Assembly: GCF_001682855.1 (NCBI RefSeq)
Contig: NZ_MAQW01000023.1
Coordinates: forward strand, 452,338-516,337
Reading direction: 5' to 3'
From: Bacillus sp. FJAT-27264
GTDB taxonomy: Bacteria; Bacillota; Bacilli; Paenibacillales; Paenibacillaceae
Length of the DNA stretch: 64,000 nt
Every line of letters begins with the position of its first letter. Position 1 is the stretch's first letter. The notes under the pieces are model-generated. The model was given only the letters and a program-made list of their open reading frames with translations. It had not been told where the DNA came from and ran no database searches. A program made the translations under genes and the position numbers. Of this stretch, positions 61,519 to 64,000 are shown in pieces.

Positions 61519-62481
61519 TTGATAAGAGAAGACTACGCAAGGCTTAGAAAAAAAGGCGTAAGAGATATGCACAACATGGAACTTATTAAAGCTTGTAAGA
61601 GAGATAAAGATTTGCTTGGTGACTTTTTTACGGAAAATAGGGACTTCATCTTTTCCATCATTAAGCACTTTAAAGGGAATGTGGAAGAACTGAGGGCTAA
61701 GTTCAGGGTTACGGATGACGAACTATATCAACATGCTTGCATCGGTATCCTGATTGCTCTCCAGGATTTCAACTTTGATAGAGGCATAAAGTTTACCACA
61801 TATGTCGTTCGCCCTATCCTATGGGAGATTAATCAGCTTCTCTACAGTGACTCACAGTCTGTACGGTTAAGCCGTGGTGCTGTTGACCTCATTAAGAGAA
61901 TGGTTGAGATCGAGAATACTCTAGGTTACCGCCCTAACGAAGAAGAAATGTCGGAACTCTTGGGCATATCGGTTGAACGATATCGAGAGATTGCTATGTT
62001 CAGTGATGATTTAGAACATTATGACGCAATTGATAACTTTGACATAGCGGACACTAAGGAGCGTGTACTTGAGGATGAAGTGACCAACAAAGTCTATGTA
62101 GAACAACTTCTAGTAGATTCTATGTTTACAGATTTTGAAAAAAAGGTCATGGCGTTTGTTATGGAAGAGTCTAACAACACTCAGATCGCTGAGAAGCTTA
62201 ACGTCTACCCTATGACTATTAACCGAACTCTTGCTCGTATCCGCCAAAAGATTGAGAGCAAAGAAGCTAACGTGAAGGAAGAGAAAGTCATAGTTGCATC
62301 CAAGTATGAACGAGAGATTACTATAATCGCTCAAGAGATTAAGGAACGCAATAACCTCATGTGCATTGAAGACATTACTGAATTACTTGAAGTGTGTGAA
62401 TATCCTATCGAGAAATACACGACACGTGTGTTGTATTACATGAGACAAAAAGCCATTCAGAAGTTGGATTTTTGTGTCTGA
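61519..62481 (+). CDS. Sigma-70 family RNA polymerase sigma factor
   Basis: 320 residues from TTG 61519 behind CGAGGTGAAA. Region 2: DFIFSIIKHFKG, DDELYQHACIGILIALQDF and FDRGIKFTTYVVRPILWEI, the standard core-binding and melting segments. Region 3: LGYRPNEEEMSELLGISVER. Region 4: FTDFEKKVMAFVM, ESNNTQIAEKLNVYPMTINR, TLARIRQKI. About 80 further residues follow with a second helical segment of unknown role. It is the size of a group 3 sigma (SigF/SigB-like). As the last large early gene it is a good candidate to turn on phage promoters, either the GCAACT class or the TATAATG class. Confidence 0.88.
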   Translation: MIREDYARLRKKGVRDMHNMELIKACKRDKDLLGDFFTENRDFIFSIIKHFKGNVEELRAKFRVTDDELYQHACIGILIALQDFNFDRGIKFTTYVVRPILWEINQLLYSDSQSVRLSRGAVDLIKRMVEIENTLGYRPNEEEMSELLGISVERYREIAMFSDDLEHYDAIDNFDIADTKERVLEDEVTNKVYVEQLLVDSMFTDFEKKVMAFVMEESNNTQIAEKLNVYPMTINRTLARIRQKIESKEANVKEEKVIVASKYEREITIIAQEIKERNNLMCIEDITELLEVCEYPIEKYTTRVLYYMRQKAIQKLDFCV

Positions 62482-62534
62482 AACAGAGGGGATAAATCTC
62501 GCTCTGTTATCTCAAATTTGAAGGTGAAAGTCAA

Positions 62535-62813
62535 GTGGAACTTACCTTTTATTATAGCGATTCATGCGGGCACTGTCGCCGCTTCTCTAAGACTCTTGAA
62601 AAGATTGAAAAAGAACGGCCGCATCTTAAGATCTCTAGGATTGAGTATGAGCGATCCGTACATACGGATGTGAAGTATATTCCTACAGTAGTTGTGAAGC
62701 ACGGAGAACGTGAACTAGGGCGTTTCAGTAGTGCTCTAGCAAAGAAAGTGATAGATAACTGGATCAACCAACTGGAAGAATATATTAAAACTCATTTAGA
62801 GGATATTAAATAA
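62535..62813 (+). CDS. Thioredoxin/glutaredoxin-like protein with CGHC site
   Basis: 92 residues from GTG 62535 behind GAAGGTGAAAG. YYSDSCGHCRRF puts the redox pair at C11 and C14; YIPTVVVKHGERELGRFSS holds the cis-Pro and the final strands of a thioredoxin fold. CGHC is typical of oxidising enzymes such as PDI. No signal peptide, so it acts in the cytoplasm, perhaps supplying electrons to a phage ribonucleotide reductase outside the window. Other SPbeta-type phages also carry thioredoxin-like genes. Confidence 0.78.
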   Translation: MELTFYYSDSCGHCRRFSKTLEKIEKERPHLKISRIEYERSVHTDVKYIPTVVVKHGERELGRFSSALAKKVIDNWINQLEEYIKTHLEDIK

Positions 62814-62884
62814 TGAAACCAAGTTATTTAGTAGATATCGAATCAACCGGACATTTCGTTGTAACCATTATAGAACGGATATAA
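62813..62884 (+). CDS. Short ORF at the prophage edge
   Basis: 23 residues (MKPSYLVDIESTGHFVVTII at the start), ATG overlapping the previous stop (TAATG). D8-x-E10-S-T-G resembles the first motif of DEDD exonucleases or RNase T, so it may be a gene start cut off by prophage integration. Too short to be sure. Confidence 0.35.
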   Translation: MKPSYLVDIESTGHFVVTIIERI

Positions 62885-63146
62885 GCATTAGTGTGGTACT
62901 GAATTTTATACGGTGAGCTAACCAGGGGTGACACATCATCTTACCCGTTGGAATTGAGACGTTGACAGAAGCGCAGTAATCAAGAAAAAGTGGCTTACCC
63001 TCATCCTATGCTCGTCATACAGACGGCCGGATGCAGGGTTATTTTGTTTGCAGAGACGCCTTTTTCGTGTCATATTAGTATTAAACTCTTTTCGCAGGCG
63101 GCGCTTTACCGCGTTACGATCTTGCGATTGATCCCGGAGGGAAGGC
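62885..63146. other. Prophage-host junction region (candidate attR)
   Basis: 262 bases without a gene. Left of here all genes have phage character and AT-rich wording; to the right codon use becomes GC-richer and the genes are bacterial housekeeping. The attachment site should lie here, probably in the first 150 bases, but with the left end outside the window the direct repeat cannot be seen. Confidence 0.5.
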
Positions 63147-63647
63147 ATGAAGGAAATGAATGATTTGAAGAGGAAAGTGCTGGAACTGCTCAAGGAGGAC
63201 GCACGAAGCTCCACAGCGTTGATGGCGACGCTACTTGGGGCGGAAGAAGCCGATGTAAAGACTGTGATTGAGCAGATGGAACAAGACAATGTTATCGTAA
63301 AATATGCAACGGTCGTCAACTGGGATAAGGTGGATGACGAGCGGGTGACCGCACTGATTGAGGTGCAAATTACGCCGGAGCGGGGCCGCGGTTTCGAGGG
63401 CATCGCCGAGCGGATCTACCTGTACCCGCAGGTGAAATCCGTCTATCTGATGTCTGGCGCATACGATCTGCTGGTGGAAGTGGAAGGCCGCAATCTGCGT
63501 GAAGTCGCAAATTTCGTATCCGAGAAGCTGTCGCCGATCGATTCTGTACTCTCTACCAAAACTAACTTTACACTCAAAAAATACAAACAGGACGGGATCA
63601 TCTTCGAGGAGCATGAGGAAGACAACCGTCTGATGATCTCTCCGTAA
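63147..63647 (+). CDS. alaR: Lrp/AsnC-family regulator, AlaR-like
   Basis: 166 residues behind GGAGGGAAGG. An N-terminal winged helix (DLKRKVLELLKEDARSSTAL, TLLGAEEADVKTVIEQMEQD, VIVKYATVVNW) is followed by an AsnC/RAM-type domain (TALIEVQI, FEGIAERIYLYPQVKSVYLM, SGAYDLLVEVEGRNL). Such proteins sense amino acids and regulate adjacent metabolic genes. The next gene, 14 bases downstream, is an aminotransferase, matching the alaR-alaT (yugG-yugH) pair of Bacillus subtilis for alanine synthesis. Host gene, GC-richer than the prophage. Symbol by synteny and domain. Confidence 0.8.
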   Translation: MKEMNDLKRKVLELLKEDARSSTALMATLLGAEEADVKTVIEQMEQDNVIVKYATVVNWDKVDDERVTALIEVQITPERGRGFEGIAERIYLYPQVKSVYLMSGAYDLLVEVEGRNLREVANFVSEKLSPIDSVLSTKTNFTLKKYKQDGIIFEEHEEDNRLMISP

Positions 63648-63661
63648 AGGAAGAATGCCAT

Positions 63662-64000
63662 ATGATCACGAACAATACTCAACCTAACGGAGACACCGGC
63701 AAGTCTATGAATTCCTATTTGGCCCCACTGGTCCGGGAGATTCAGCCATCAGGCATCCGCAAATTTTTTGATTTGGCAGCTGGCAGCAAGGACATTATCT
63801 CGCTCGGGGTCGGTGAACCTGATTTCAAGACTCCTTGGCATGTCCGGGAAGCTTGCGTATATTCATTGGAAAAAGGCTTTACCGGTTATACCTCTAACGC
63901 AGGCATGCCTGAGTTGCGGGAGGGAATTGCCAACTATCTGCATAACCGTTTTGCAGTAGATTACAATCCGGCTGACGAAATCATTGCCACAGTAGGGGGA
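63662..64000 (+). CDS. alaT: Class I/II aminotransferase, AlaT-like (N-terminal part)
   Basis: 113 residues to the window edge, from ATG 63662 behind AAAGGAAG. Residues about 30-113 are the start of a fold-type I PLP aminotransferase: GIRKFFDLAA, DIISLGVGEPDFKTPWHV, KGFTGYTSNAGMPELREGI, ADEIIATVGG, all family landmarks. The PLP lysine lies beyond the window. Together with the AsnC-type regulator upstream it forms the usual alanine transaminase operon. The gene continues past base 64000. Confidence 0.82.
   Translation, partial: MITNNTQPNGDTGKSMNSYLAPLVREIQPSGIRKFFDLAAGSKDIISLGVGEPDFKTPWHVREACVYSLEKGFTGYTSNAGMPELREGIANYLHNRFAVDYNPADEIIATVGG

Noticed and set aside
62482..62510. AACAGAG / CTCTGTT inverted repeat after the sigma gene
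   Set aside because: No T-run and a 13-base loop; not convincing as terminator or operator.
62869..62881. CCATTATAGA resembling the phage promoter downstream box
   Set aside because: The upstream TCAACC is only 14 bases away, the spacing does not fit, and it lies inside a frame.
1..64000. tRNA or rRNA genes
   Set aside because: I saw no cloverleaf-like or rRNA-like segment in the gaps; a tRNA scan would be needed to exclude one formally.

Overview
The window is the right-hand part of a large prophage in a Gram-positive, Bacillota-type chromosome. Paenibacillus or a relative is the best guess. The reasons are strong AGGAGG ribosome-binding sites, S-layer homology domains in the tail proteins, and a bacterial alaR-alaT-type gene pair at the right end. 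Nearly every gene reads left to right. The left end of the prophage lies outside the window and no integrase is visible. Gene order and size (long tail region, lysis genes, a full set of replication genes, many small early genes, no head genes here) suggest a large siphovirus of the SPbeta kind. That is an inference, not a match I could search.

Layout: (1) 1-15,613, tail: the end of the tape measure; two proteins with C-terminal S-layer homology domains; a large tail protein carrying an M23 peptidase and a 3D (double-psi barrel) domain; and three paralogous structural proteins. (2) 15,639-24,541: a 2,320-residue fibre built on a 16-residue repeat, with 32 tandem 96-bp DNA units, and two accessory tail proteins. 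(3) 24,637-34,491: structural proteins, then four consecutive adhesin-like proteins with unrelated heads (propeller-like, jelly-roll-like, RCC1 propeller, GLUG/beta-helix) that end in the same C-terminal domain. (4) 34,534-40,650: a second giant fibre (2,038 residues) with two DNRLRE domains. (5) 41,107-42,730: lysis genes (membrane protein, amidase, holin). (6) 43,399-53,261: replication genes: wHTH initiator-like protein, DnaC-like loader, divergent ThyX-like protein, DnaB-like helicase, primase, sigma-like factor, ssDNA-binding protein, family A DNA polymerase. (7) 53,355-62,884: many small early-type genes, a zincin fused to a tail module, a lipoprotein lytic transglycosylase, a second sigma factor and a thioredoxin-like protein. 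(8) From about 62,885: host DNA, with alaR and the start of alaT.

Regulation can be read directly. Eight sites share GCAACT, exactly 17 bases, then GACNACTATAGAGTA. All stand just upstream of early or replication genes, and four directly follow an intrinsic terminator. This does not look like a standard sigma-A promoter, and the phage encodes two sigma-like proteins that could read it. A second element, TATAATG, recurs in gaps of the structural region, twice inside the loop of a terminator hairpin. Several short genes appear to start at AUU or AUA behind good ribosome-binding sites. The start of the giant repeat fibre is overlapped by a terminator-shaped hairpin with a competing alternative hairpin.
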